DNA from: Nitrososphaeria archaeon
GTDB taxonomy: Archaea > Thermoproteota > Nitrososphaeria > Geothermarchaeales > JDFR-13
Direction of reading: 5' to 3'
DNA: 64,000 nucleotides
Assembly: GCA_027078545.1 (NCBI GenBank)
Contig: JALWXN010000004.1
Location: forward strand, 454,737-518,736
The translations under genes and the position numbers were made by a program. The notes below the pieces were generated by a model that saw nothing but the letters and a program-made list of their open reading frames with translations, was not told where the DNA came from and did no database searches. Shown here piece after piece: positions 8,488 to 16,449 of the stretch; position 1 is the first letter of the stretch; each line of letters starts with the position of its first letter.

Positions 8488-10923
8488 ATGACGGAGAACC
8501 AGGAGCAGAGGACCAAGGTCCGTGAGAGGATCAAGATCATAGGTATGCACTGCGCAACCTGTGCAGTAACTATTGAGAAGACATCTAAGCAGCTCCCAGG
8601 GGTTGAGAATGTAAGTGTGAGCCTGGCCCAGGAGGAGGCCGTGGTTGAGTATGACCCCTATAGCGTCTCCCTGAAGGACTTGGTGAAGGCCGTCAGGAAG
8701 GTTGGCTACGACGTATATAAGGAGGAGGCTAGGCTGATAGTTGAGAACCTCTCCTCCCCGGACGACGAGTCCCTGATCGAGAGTACACTATCTAGGATGC
8801 CCGGGGTGATAGACGTCAAGTCTTCCCACATATCCAAGGTTGTCTATGTAACGATAAACCCCTTCACCACGAGCTTCGAGGATGTTAAGGCGAAGCTGGA
8901 GGAGCTGGGCTATAGGGTGAAGGAGGTCGATACAAAGGCGGATGTGGAGGATATTGAGCGTAAGATTATTGAGGAGGAGCTCAGGACCCTCAAGAGGCAT
9001 GTCATCCTGAGCCTAGGCCTAGGCATCCCCCTAATGATCTACGTATTACTACCCGTCTTCGGGATAGAGCAGCCGCTGAAGGAGTTCAGCGGTTGGATAG
9101 GCTTCCTGCTCAGTACACCTGTGGTCTTCATAGCTGGTAGGCGGTTCTATCTCGGGGCATATAGGGCACTTAGGAATGGCGTTGCGAATATGGATACCCT
9201 TGTAGCCCTTGGCACGGGGGCTGCATACGTCTTCAGCACAGCGGCCCTACTAGGCCTCGTCGAGGCTGAGGAGGTCTTCTTCGAGGCCGCAGCTGTGGTG
9301 ATAGGCTTCATACTCCTTGGCAGATACCTAGAGGTCAAGATGAAGCTGAGGACTGGCGAGGCTGTCAGGAAGCTTATGGAGCTGCAGGCTGGTAAGGCCA
9401 GGGTTATCAGGGATGGGGAGGAGGTGGAGCTCCCCATTGATGAGGTGAGGGTTAAGGACGTAGTCGTTGTCAGGCCTGGGGAGAAGATCCCTGTAGATGG
9501 TATCATTGTGGAGGGCTCCGGATACGTGAATGAGTCCATGCTTACTGGGGAGAGTATACCCGTCTATAAGAAGGAGAGGGACCCCGTCTACGCGGGGACG
9601 ATCCTGGAGAACGGCTATATAAAAGTTATAGCAACCCGGGTAGGTAGGGAGACCGTCCTATCCCAGATAATTAAGCTGGTTAGGTATGCTCAGTCGGCGA
9701 AGCCACCTATACAGAAGACGGTGGATAGGATATCAGGGATATTCACCTGGCTCGTGATCGGGATAGCTATAACGACGTTCTCCATATGGTACTTCTACCT
9801 TGGCGTGGGACTCAGCAAGGCACTCCTATTCACGGCATCTGTACTACTCATCTCATGCCCATGTGCCCTCGGCCTCGCTGCCCCGACAGCAATCATAGTA
9901 GGTGTGGGAAAGGCCGCTGAGAAGGGTATCATCATAAGAAACATAGATGTCCTGGAGAAGGTGGATGAGCTGACTGTCTTCGTATTCGACAAGACAGGTA
10001 CCCTAACCATAGGTAAGCCCCAGGTGACGAGTATAAGGGCCTATAACGGATTCGAGGAGGAGTCTGTACTTAGGCTCGCAGCTATAGCAGAGAAGGGGAG
10101 TGAACATCCGATTGGAAAAGCCATTATAGAGGCCGCTGAGAAGCGTGGCCTCGAGCTGGGTGAGCCCGAGTCCTTCGACTACATCCCTGGACAGGGGATC
10201 TACGCTGTGATCGATGGCAAGACGGTGGTGGTTGGTAACGAGAAGCTGATGAAGGGATTCGAGATCGATGTAGAGGCGTCTCAGGAGGACGTCTCGAGGC
10301 TTAGGGACGAGGGGATGACCGTTGTATATGTAGCCGTCGACGGCGTCCTAGCGGGAATCGTGGCGGTGGCTGATGTCTTGAAGGATGATAGTGTAGAGAC
10401 TATTAACAGGCTTAGGGAGATGGGATACAGGATAGTCATGCTAACTGGTGACCATAGGAGGACGGCTGAAGCAATAGCCAGGAAGCTGGGTATAGACGAG
10501 GTCTACGCAGAGGTGAGCCCCGAGGATAAGGCGGATAAGGTAAGGGAACTTCAGAGGCGTGGTGAAAAGGTGGCCATGGTTGGTGATGGCGTAAATGATG
10601 CCCCCAGCCTTACACAGGCGGATGTAGGCTTCGCCATGGGTAGTGGGAGCGACATAGCTAAGGAGGCTGGAGACGTCATCATAGTGGGCAGCCGTATAAT
10701 GGCTGTTGTACAGTCGATAAGGATAAGCAGGATGATCAAGAGGAAGATAAAGTTCAACCTCTTCTGGGCATTCATATACAACACGCTCTTGATACCAGTG
10801 GCCGCTGGAATACTATATCCACTAGGGATCATACTGCGCCCCGAGCACGCGGGCTTCGCCATGGCTATGAGCTCGATATCAGTGACTAGCAACAGCCTAA
10901 GGATGAATATTCCCGAGGAGTAG
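8488..10923 (+). CDS. copA: Copper-type P1B ATPase
   Basis: An 811-residue heavy-metal P-type ATPase. HMA domain 1 has GMHCATC (C22, C25). A second HMA-like domain (about 75-150) has lost its CxxC. The membrane metal site is SCPCALG (C457, C459), the phosphorylated aspartate is D501 in DKTGTLT, the HP motif is SEHPIG (H540) and the hinge is GDGVNDAP (699-706). The CPC motif marks Cu(I)/Ag(I) exporters. I chose ATG 8488 rather than upstream in-frame starts because those lie in the regulator gene and before the promoter. It pumps monovalent copper out of the cytoplasm. Confidence 0.92.
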   Translation: MTENQEQRTKVRERIKIIGMHCATCAVTIEKTSKQLPGVENVSVSLAQEEAVVEYDPYSVSLKDLVKAVRKVGYDVYKEEARLIVENLSSPDDESLIESTLSRMPGVIDVKSSHISKVVYVTINPFTTSFEDVKAKLEELGYRVKEVDTKADVEDIERKIIEEELRTLKRHVILSLGLGIPLMIYVLLPVFGIEQPLKEFSGWIGFLLSTPVVFIAGRRFYLGAYRALRNGVANMDTLVALGTGAAYVFSTAALLGLVEAEEVFFEAAAVVIGFILLGRYLEVKMKLRTGEAVRKLMELQAGKARVIRDGEEVELPIDEVRVKDVVVVRPGEKIPVDGIIVEGSGYVNESMLTGESIPVYKKERDPVYAGTILENGYIKVIATRVGRETVLSQIIKLVRYAQSAKPPIQKTVDRISGIFTWLVIGIAITTFSIWYFYLGVGLSKALLFTASVLLISCPCALGLAAPTAIIVGVGKAAEKGIIIRNIDVLEKVDELTVFVFDKTGTLTIGKPQVTSIRAYNGFEEESVLRLAAIAEKGSEHPIGKAIIEAAEKRGLELGEPESFDYIPGQGIYAVIDGKTVVVGNEKLMKGFEIDVEASQEDVSRLRDEGMTVVYVAVDGVLAGIVAVADVLKDDSVETINRLREMGYRIVMLTGDHRRTAEAIARKLGIDEVYAEVSPEDKADKVRELQRRGEKVAMVGDGVNDAPSLTQADVGFAMGSGSDIAKEAGDVIIVGSRIMAVVQSIRISRMIKRKIKFNLFWAFIYNTLLIPVAAGILYPLGIILRPEHAGFAMAMSSISVTSNSLRMNIPEE

Positions 10924-10941
10924 GGCTAAGCACGACAAAAA

Positions 10942-10970
10942 CATTTTTATCGGTTTAAATCTTTTTGTAG
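10942..10970 (+). promoter_or_regulatory. Promoter of the YHS/His-rich gene with an operator half-site
   Basis: CATTTTTATC at 10942-10951 fits an archaeal TATA box about 46 bases before the ATG at 10997. TTTGTAG at 10964-10970 equals the right-hand half of the copA palindrome (TTTGTAGTGGT), but the left half is not recognisable. It may be a weak site of the same regulator. Confidence 0.35.
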
Positions 10971-10996
10971 CCAGTTGAATATGTGAGGTGTTCAAT

Positions 10997-11278
10997 ATGC
11001 CTATCGACCCTGTCTGTGGGATGGAGGTAGAGCCTTCTACAGCAGCTGCGAAGACTGTCTACAAGGGTACGATCTACTACTTCTGTAGCCCAATGTGTAA
11101 GAAGGCCTTCGAGGAGAGGCCTGACTACTACCTTGAGCATGGTCCCCAGGGTATGCCAGGTATGGAGGGTCATGGTGGGCATGGCCATCATGGACAGCAT
11201 GGCCATCATCATGGGCATCATGGGCATCACCATGAGGAGGAGCATAAGGGCGGCGGTGGCTGTGGCTGCTGCTCCTAG
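10997..11278 (+). CDS. YHS-domain protein with His-rich tail (metal binding)
   Basis: A 93-residue protein. Residues 1-45 form a YHS/TRASH-like metal domain: DPVCGMEV, then YYFCSPMCKKAFEERPDYYL. After it comes a tail of repeated HGG, HHG, HHH units and a final GCGCCS. The ATG at 10997 is preceded by GAGGTG, a good ribosome site; an in-frame GTG three codons upstream is less likely. Lying directly downstream of copA, it is likely a cytoplasmic copper (or other soft metal) buffer or chaperone that hands ions to the pump. The metal is inference. Confidence 0.8.
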   Translation: MPIDPVCGMEVEPSTAAAKTVYKGTIYYFCSPMCKKAFEERPDYYLEHGPQGMPGMEGHGGHGHHGQHGHHHGHHGHHHEEEHKGGGGCGCCS

Positions 11279-11283
11279 GCTGG

Positions 11284-12027
11284 TCAGTAGCTCTCCTCTG
11301 GCCCTGGGTAGCGCCCGGTCAGTATGTCTCTAACCAGGCTCTCCACCCCCTTTCTACCAATCTCTATAAGGTCTACATACCTCTTCACAAACTTGGGTGT
11401 GAATCCTGGGTAGAGGCCTAGGAAGTCGTAGATTACTAGTATATGGCCGTCTACATTTGGGCCGGCGCCCACCCCGATGACTGGTATCTCGAGCTCCTCA
11501 GCTATCCTCCCAGCTATACCTGTCTCGACGAGCTCCAGCTTAACCATCTCAGCCCCTCTATACTCGGCCTCCCTAGCCATCTCCAGGAGCTTCGCACCCT
11601 CGTCGCCCCTCACGACTCTGGGTCTATCCATGTATTTCGGTGTGTAGCCTAGGTGTACTATGTAGGGTATCCCGGCCCTGGCAAGAGCATCCCAGGTTCT
11701 GGGCCAGTAACCCTCCACGACTACTCCGTAGCCCCCTTCCTCGACGACTCTTCTACTGTTCTCGACGGCCCTCCCGGGCTCCTCATATGTCCCTATTGGT
11801 AGGTCGACGTATATGGGCTTATCCCTTATTACGCTCAGCACTGCCCTGAGGTGGTATAGAGAGTCCCCGAGCCTAGTGTCCCTAACACTTCCACGTTTAA
11901 ACACCATCCCTAGGCTGTCGCCTATGACTATGAAGTCCACCTCATCGATATCCCTGACCATCTCCGCCGTGAAGGGGTCGTATAGGGAGAACCCTATCAA
12001 TGGCCTCTTACCACTGGCTATAGGCAT
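11284..12027 (-). CDS. panB: 3-methyl-2-oxobutanoate hydroxymethyltransferase
   Basis: A 247-residue TIM-barrel enzyme that would add a hydroxymethyl group from methylene-tetrahydropterin to 2-oxoisovalerate, the first committed step to pantoate and coenzyme A. Family motifs seen: FIVIGDSLGMV (Mg site), VDLPIGTYE, VHLGYTPKY and the C-terminal IPVIGVGAGPNVDGHILVI followed by YDFLGL. The length is close to the family norm of about 260. It is convergent with the YHS gene, six bases apart. Confidence 0.9.
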   Translation of the reverse strand: MPIASGKRPLIGFSLYDPFTAEMVRDIDEVDFIVIGDSLGMVFKRGSVRDTRLGDSLYHLRAVLSVIRDKPIYVDLPIGTYEEPGRAVENSRRVVEEGGYGVVVEGYWPRTWDALARAGIPYIVHLGYTPKYMDRPRVVRGDEGAKLLEMAREAEYRGAEMVKLELVETGIAGRIAEELEIPVIGVGAGPNVDGHILVIYDFLGLYPGFTPKFVKRYVDLIEIGRKGVESLVRDILTGRYPGPEESY

Positions 12028-12079
12028 CTCTATACACCGCCTATCCGGATTAAAATTGCATTAGGGGGATTATTTCCCT

Positions 12080-13174
12080 ATGCAGGATCTCTTGAGGTGG
12101 GACATCGCCTCGGGCATACTCACTCTCGCTGGTGTGTTGACGCTGATAAATGTTCCCAACCCCTTCGTCGGGTATGGCCTGATCATCCCCGCCATGATAA
12201 TCTCCTCGCTACACCCAGTGAGGGGGAGGGGTGGCCTGATCTTCGCTGCTGTCCACCTCCTCGGGGCGGCTATACTTATCTATACGGCCTCGATGTTCGC
12301 GCTGGTCGTGGTTCTAAGCCTCGTATTCAGGTCTGCCACAGTCTTCCTCGTGAATAGGTATGGCGGCCTAGGCTTCCTGACAACCTCTCTACTGATAGTC
12401 CTTCTCGATACGCTCATCGCGCTCTCACTAGGCCTCGCCTATTTTGGTAGGGACGCTATAGACGTTGGACTGGATATCCATAGCGCCTTCCTCATACCCT
12501 TCACACACCTCATCTATAAGGGGCTTAGGGATGGGAAGAACAGCCTTGTATATATAGGCTCCATATCCATGGCTGGCTACTTCCTCGGGATCTCTTATTT
12601 CCCAGCCCTCCTACTTGTTGCGGCTTCACTAGTCGGCCTGGGGATCGGCTACTTCTCACAGATGGATAGGGCCTCCACAGTCCTGGCAACACTCCTAGTC
12701 ATTGGGGGAGCCCTAGCCTCTACCCCTACGCTACTATATACTCTCCAGGTGGTGGCCTACCCCTTGCAGCCAGCCTCATGGACTGGTGAGCAGTGGATGA
12801 ACCCCGGTGCGGAGGAGCCTTGTAAGGAGTTTGTTATGGATGGTGTCTGGGGCCCTGAGAGGCTACGGATAGTAGATGGCTGCGTAACTGTCGAGGGTGT
12901 AGTGGTTAGCCATCCCAACACGGTGGAGGATGGGGATATAGTCTTCGATATAGAGCTTGACCCTGAGTATAGATACATGCTTAGCACCGGGTCATACGTA
13001 TTGAGGAAGGGGTATATCCATGTAGAGATAGTCCCTCTGGATAGGGATGAGGTCTACGTCCCTAAGAAGGGTGAACGGGTAAGGATAACCGGTGCATGGG
13101 TAGTGGACACTGATCATGGGTCCTGGGCGGAGATACACCCTGCATGGAGGATAGAGGTCATCGAGGAGGCCTAG
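12080..13174 (+). CDS. Membrane protein with C-terminal OB-like domain
   Basis: A 364-residue two-part protein. Residues 1-235 are strongly hydrophobic with about eight membrane helices. Residues 245-364 are soluble and end in GERVRITGAWVVDTDHGSWAEIHPAWRIE, a stretch like that of small OB-like domains found after secreted or membrane parts in other prokaryotes. The soluble part has two cysteines (EEPCKEF and VDGCVTV) that could form a disulfide outside the cell. I know no function. It sits between panB and the Met-rich pair, without overlap. Confidence 0.55.
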   Translation: MQDLLRWDIASGILTLAGVLTLINVPNPFVGYGLIIPAMIISSLHPVRGRGGLIFAAVHLLGAAILIYTASMFALVVVLSLVFRSATVFLVNRYGGLGFLTTSLLIVLLDTLIALSLGLAYFGRDAIDVGLDIHSAFLIPFTHLIYKGLRDGKNSLVYIGSISMAGYFLGISYFPALLLVAASLVGLGIGYFSQMDRASTVLATLLVIGGALASTPTLLYTLQVVAYPLQPASWTGEQWMNPGAEEPCKEFVMDGVWGPERLRIVDGCVTVEGVVVSHPNTVEDGDIVFDIELDPEYRYMLSTGSYVLRKGYIHVEIVPLDRDEVYVPKKGERVRITGAWVVDTDHGSWAEIHPAWRIEVIEEA

Positions 13175-13219
13175 CCTTATTTCCACCTACACAAAATATC
13201 TTTATCTGGTTGTCGGGAG

Positions 13220-13792
13220 ATGACTGACGACGCCGTGAGGCTTGTATTGGCAATCGTGTTGATCCTACTCATAGGCATATTCCTCATACCACTTTTGATG
13301 ATGCTCTTCATGGGCTTCCAGTTCTCCATGCCCATGATGCAGGGCATGATGGGGGACGGTGCACATATGTTCGGGATGTTCATACCCTTCTGGTCCGTCT
13401 TCCTGATCCTATTGGTCCTCCTGGCCGGGGTGATATACCTCCTCTCGACGGATAGGGGGAGGGGCCTATATACTCGTGAGGGTGGAAGGGTGGTTGTAGA
13501 GCCCGTGGCTAGGGAGGAGGCTAGGGATGATGCTGTGGAGCGGGGTGATGAGGAGCCTGAGATAATGAGGGTCTTGAAGCCTGATGAGCGCCGTGTAGTT
13601 GAGCTCCTGATCGAGAATGGGGGTGTGATGCTCCAGAAGGATCTCAGGTGGGAGCTGGGCATGAATAGGGTGCAGATACATAGGATCCTTGAGAGGCTGG
13701 AGGAGCGTAACATCATTGTCAGACGGTCTGTAGGGAATACTAATGAGGTTCGCCTGGCGGACTGGTTGATGAAGCGTTACAAACGGGAGTAG
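13220..13792 (+). CDS. Membrane-anchored winged-helix regulator with Met-rich outer loop
   Basis: A 190-residue protein in four parts: helix 1 (about 7-31), a short Met-rich loop FSMPMMQGMMGDGAHMFGM (35-53), helix 2 (about 55-76) and, after a charged linker, a winged-helix domain (about 118-186: LKPDERRVVELLIENGG, RWELGMNRVQIHRILERLEERNIIVRR). With the DNA-binding domain inside, the Met-rich loop faces outwards, as expected for a sensor of Cu(I)/Ag(I). The next gene encodes a secreted Met-rich protein behind a GTTAC-repeat promoter. One-component transmembrane regulation of that gene is my inference; no close relative is known to me by function. Confidence 0.7.
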   Translation: MTDDAVRLVLAIVLILLIGIFLIPLLMMLFMGFQFSMPMMQGMMGDGAHMFGMFIPFWSVFLILLVLLAGVIYLLSTDRGRGLYTREGGRVVVEPVAREEARDDAVERGDEEPEIMRVLKPDERRVVELLIENGGVMLQKDLRWELGMNRVQIHRILERLEERNIIVRRSVGNTNEVRLADWLMKRYKRE

Positions 13793-13797
13793 GGGGT

Positions 13798-13829
13798 CGT
13801 TACAGGCGTTACACGTAACTACTATATAA
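13798..13829 (+). promoter_or_regulatory. GTTAC-repeat operator and TATA box of the Met-rich gene
   Basis: CGTTAC occurs at 13798-13803 and 13807-13812. The second copy is half of GTTACACGTAAC (13808-13819), a palindrome with five-base arms. A third CGTTAC is at 13775-13780, inside the end of the preceding gene. TATATAA follows at 13823-13829, and the next ATG-like start is at 13864. Sites just upstream of the TATA box in archaea usually recruit factors or compete with TFB, so the membrane winged-helix protein is a natural candidate ligand. Confidence 0.6.
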
Positions 13830-13863
13830 CGTTTCAGCAGATGGACTACCCGGTGAAAGCGGT

Positions 13864-14292
13864 ATGAGGACTGGATACCTCGTGTTGATACTGGCTGGAC
13901 TACTCGGACTGGGGATAGCGGCTGCCTACACTACGCAGCAGGTCTGGATGTGGTGGCCGATGCCTATGCAGATGGGCGTGCCTATGCAGGGCATGGGCGG
14001 TATGCCCGGTGGTATGCAGGGTGGCATGATGAACGGTATGCAGGGCGGTATGATGAATGGTATGCCTGGAGGGATGATGGGCGGCATGGGCCAGCCCATG
14101 GCTGGGGATCACGGTGGTATGATGGGTGGCATGAACGGCATGGGTGGAATGGGTGGTATGGGCCAGATGGATTGTGAGTCGATGATGGCTCAGCACCAGG
14201 CCATGATGGAGTCGATGATGGCTAATATGGAGCAGTGCATGTCGATGATGGAGAGCCACATGGCTGGCCATGGAGAGGGCGGGTCCCACTAG
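13864..14292 (+). CDS. Secreted Met-rich protein, probable extracytoplasmic copper binder
   Basis: A 142-residue protein with a signal peptide or membrane anchor (MRTGYLVLILAGLLGLGIAA) followed by W/M-rich WMWWPMPMQM and then repeated GGM, GGMM and NGM units, with two cysteines (MDCESMM, MEQCMSMM) and a final HMAGHGEGGSH. Methionine-dense, Gly-rich segments of this kind bind Cu(I) in known copper proteins (PcoE, CopC-type Met motifs), so metal sequestration outside the membrane is likely. No defined fold is visible. It begins 71 bases after the membrane winged-helix gene behind its own promoter. Confidence 0.75.
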   Translation: MRTGYLVLILAGLLGLGIAAAYTTQQVWMWWPMPMQMGVPMQGMGGMPGGMQGGMMNGMQGGMMNGMPGGMMGGMGQPMAGDHGGMMGGMNGMGGMGGMGQMDCESMMAQHQAMMESMMANMEQCMSMMESHMAGHGEGGSH

Positions 14293-14320
14293 GGATACAT
14301 CCCCTGACTCCTAGCCTCAA

Positions 14321-14331
14321 TTTTTTATTTA
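14321..14331 (+). terminator. T-run terminator after the Met-rich gene
   Basis: A run TTTTTTATTTA lies 29 bases after the stop codon, typical of archaeal T-rich termination. It also falls just before the convergent DUF998 gene end. Confidence 0.5.
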
Positions 14332-14339
14332 TATCGTCC

Positions 14340-14879
14340 TTATCTAGCTAGTCTGGCCCCGAATCCTATGAGCCATACTAATACTGGGTAGACTATCATC
14401 CTCTCCATCCCGCCTCTGCCTAGGCCTAGATATGTGTCTGTGGCGAAGAGTATCAGGGCTATTAGGGATATTATCCCCATTACTCCCCATAGGATGGATA
14501 TCGGCTTCTCGTCGAGCCTATAGCTGTAGAGAGCCGCCAGGCCTGAGAATAGGAAGGCTGTGAAGGCCGAGACGGCGTGTGGGAGGGGGTTGTCCATGGG
14601 GAATAGTCCGACCCCTACAGCCCCGGCACTGGATAGTCCTAGGAGTATGCTGAATAGCCTCCACTCCTTGCTGAGTAGGTATGATGCCCATAGCCCAAGT
14701 AGGCCTAGGATTATCACTCCGATGTTGAATATCCACGCATTCTCTCCCACGCCCAGTGCGCTGATCACGTCTTGTGAGACGCTGTAGCCAGGCCTGAGGA
14801 ACTCCGCGGTCTTCCAGGTTAGGAGGAAGAGTGTAGAGCCTATTACCATGAGTATTCCAGCTCTTGATCTCTCATCCAT
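14340..14879 (-). CDS. DUF998-family membrane protein
   Basis: A 179-residue protein with six membrane helices. Features of the DUF998 family are an early TEFLRPGYSVSQDVISALG-like segment (here AEFLRPGYSVSQDVISALG), a central GLFPMDNPLPHAVSAF and a late helix pair. No biochemical function is established for the family. It is convergent with the Met-rich gene and has no operon partner. Confidence 0.7.
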   Translation of the reverse strand: MDERSRAGILMVIGSTLFLLTWKTAEFLRPGYSVSQDVISALGVGENAWIFNIGVIILGLLGLWASYLLSKEWRLFSILLGLSSAGAVGVGLFPMDNPLPHAVSAFTAFLFSGLAALYSYRLDEKPISILWGVMGIISLIALILFATDTYLGLGRGGMERMIVYPVLVWLIGFGARLAR

Positions 14880-15044
14880 GTCAGGCCATATACCACTTAA
14901 ACCATTATTAAAGAAGATCTTTGGCTTACCCCCTCATCAGGTGTCGGCCGTCTATAATCCTCTGTTGGGTAAGGAATCCTACCAGTTAGGTAACTCTTAA
15001 ATCTGACCCCGACAATTTTTTTGGTATATTACAGGGGTGTCTCT

Positions 15045-16394
15045 TTGAGCGGTGGTGGGGATTCTAGGAGGGAGTTTGTGAAGATTGCTGGTGCTGGTGT
15101 GGCTGGCCTGGCTGTGGGCTATGGTCTAGGCATGTTCTCCGCGCCCGGTCCTGCCGAGGAGCCTGTGGAGGAGCCTGTTGAGAAGCCGGTGGAGGGTCTT
15201 CCAGGGATTCCGGACGAGCCTCTCAAGATAGGGTATATCTACTTCATGACTGGTGCCCTGGGTACTTATGGCACTAATGCGGCTGCTGCTATCGAGCTGG
15301 CTGTCGAGGAGATTAATGAGATGGGTGGGATACTGGGTAGGAGGATCGAGCTTACAAACGCTGATGAGGCGGATAGGGAGCGTGTCCTAGACAATATTGC
15401 GAGGATGGTTCAGGACGAGGGTGCGGAGATAATTATTGGGCTGGATAGTAGTGGGGATGCGCTCAAGGCTATACCGCTGATCGAGGAGGAGCTCCAGGTC
15501 CCCCTGATAGTCACCCATGCGGCTACCCCGAAGCTCACGGAGTGTGGGAGGAGGAAGTATATCTTCAGGGTCAGTATGTATGAGGAGCCTATAGACATCC
15601 TGGGGGCTGAGATAGTTAAGCAGCTCTATGAGGGAGAGGTGACTAGGGTAGCCAATATAGGGCCTGACTATGCATATGGATACGACTCATGGACGATATT
15701 CTCTGGTAAGCTCCAGGAGCTCATGCCTGACCTAGAGTTCCTAGACCCTATCTATACACCGCTCTTCACAACAGACTTCGGCACGTATATCGACCAGATA
15801 AAGAATAGTGGGGCCGACCTACTCTTCTCCAGCCTATGGGGAGGTGACGCCGCCACCTTCTTCAAACAGGCTGTCGCGAAGGGGCTCTTCGACAGTGTGA
15901 AGGTCTATATGAATGCGATGCTGGGTGCTACGGATACCCTCGAGGCTATAGGCGATGAGAATGTCCCTGACGGTGTCGATGTATGGGGTAGTGGGCGTTA
16001 CTGGTTCCTCTACCCGCCACACGACGTATATCCATTGAACAAGGAGTTTGTGGAGAAGTTCCTCGACAAGACTGGTAACTATCCACCGTACGTGGCGGCA
16101 ACTAGCTATGTTGCTGTCTACGCCGTGAAGGCGGCTATAGAGAGGGCATACCTATCCCTAGAGAAGTGGCCAGAGGTCGATGACTTTGTGGAGGCTCTCG
16201 AGGGCTTAACCGTCCCTGGACCGATGGGGCCTGTATACATAAGGCCTGAGGATCACCAGGGGCTCTACGACGTGTATTGGGGCCGTCTCCGCAGGGGTGG
16301 GCCTGAATACCCGATACCTATACTGGACGACCTCGTGGTGGTCCCACCCGCCAAGGTGGTTCCGAAGCCCTTCGAGACTATGGTGAGCTGTTGA
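15045..16394 (+). CDS. livK: ABC transporter substrate-binding protein, branched-chain amino acid type (Tat signal)
   Basis: About 449 residues. The N-terminus carries a twin-arginine signal (SRREFVKIAGAGVAGLAVG), a Pro/Glu-rich linker and then a type I periplasmic-binding fold: LKIGYIYFMTGALGTYG, AIELAVEEINEMGGILGRRIEL. The start is uncertain: TTG at 15045 follows GGGGTG at a good distance, while TTG at 15021 lies within the likely promoter. It delivers substrate to the four transport genes downstream. Family members bind branched-chain amino acids, other amino acids, amides or urea, so the ligand is open. A Tat rather than Sec signal suggests folding before export. Confidence 0.82.
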   Translation: MSGGGDSRREFVKIAGAGVAGLAVGYGLGMFSAPGPAEEPVEEPVEKPVEGLPGIPDEPLKIGYIYFMTGALGTYGTNAAAAIELAVEEINEMGGILGRRIELTNADEADRERVLDNIARMVQDEGAEIIIGLDSSGDALKAIPLIEEELQVPLIVTHAATPKLTECGRRKYIFRVSMYEEPIDILGAEIVKQLYEGEVTRVANIGPDYAYGYDSWTIFSGKLQELMPDLEFLDPIYTPLFTTDFGTYIDQIKNSGADLLFSSLWGGDAATFFKQAVAKGLFDSVKVYMNAMLGATDTLEAIGDENVPDGVDVWGSGRYWFLYPPHDVYPLNKEFVEKFLDKTGNYPPYVAATSYVAVYAVKAAIERAYLSLEKWPEVDDFVEALEGLTVPGPMGPVYIRPEDHQGLYDVYWGRLRRGGPEYPIPILDDLVVVPPAKVVPKPFETMVSC

Positions 16395-16412
16395 TCACCC
16401 ATAACCCCACAA

Positions 16413-16422
16413 CTTTTTATAA
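16413..16422 (+). promoter_or_regulatory. Promoter of the livHMGF genes
   Basis: CTTTTTATAA ends 27 bases before the ATG at 16450, which predicts a very short leader. It shows that permease and ATPase genes can be transcribed apart from the binding protein gene. Confidence 0.5.
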
Positions 16423-16449
16423 TGTGCTCTATGTAGATGGGGTGGGTAG

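Noticed and set aside
13900-14289. Minus-strand open frame rich in His, Ala and Thr opposite the Met-rich gene
   Set aside because: ATG/GGT repeats of the plus-strand gene read backwards give CAT/ACC codons, that is, His and Thr. It has no start signal of its own; a composition artefact.
14985-14994. GTTAGGTAAC before livK as a second site for the GTTAC regulator
   Set aside because: Arms are only four bases and the core differs; livK has no link to copper.
15021-15044. TTG 15021 as livK start
   Set aside because: It lies in the presumed promoter (TATATTA) and lacks a ribosome site; TTG 15045 has GGGGTG upstream.
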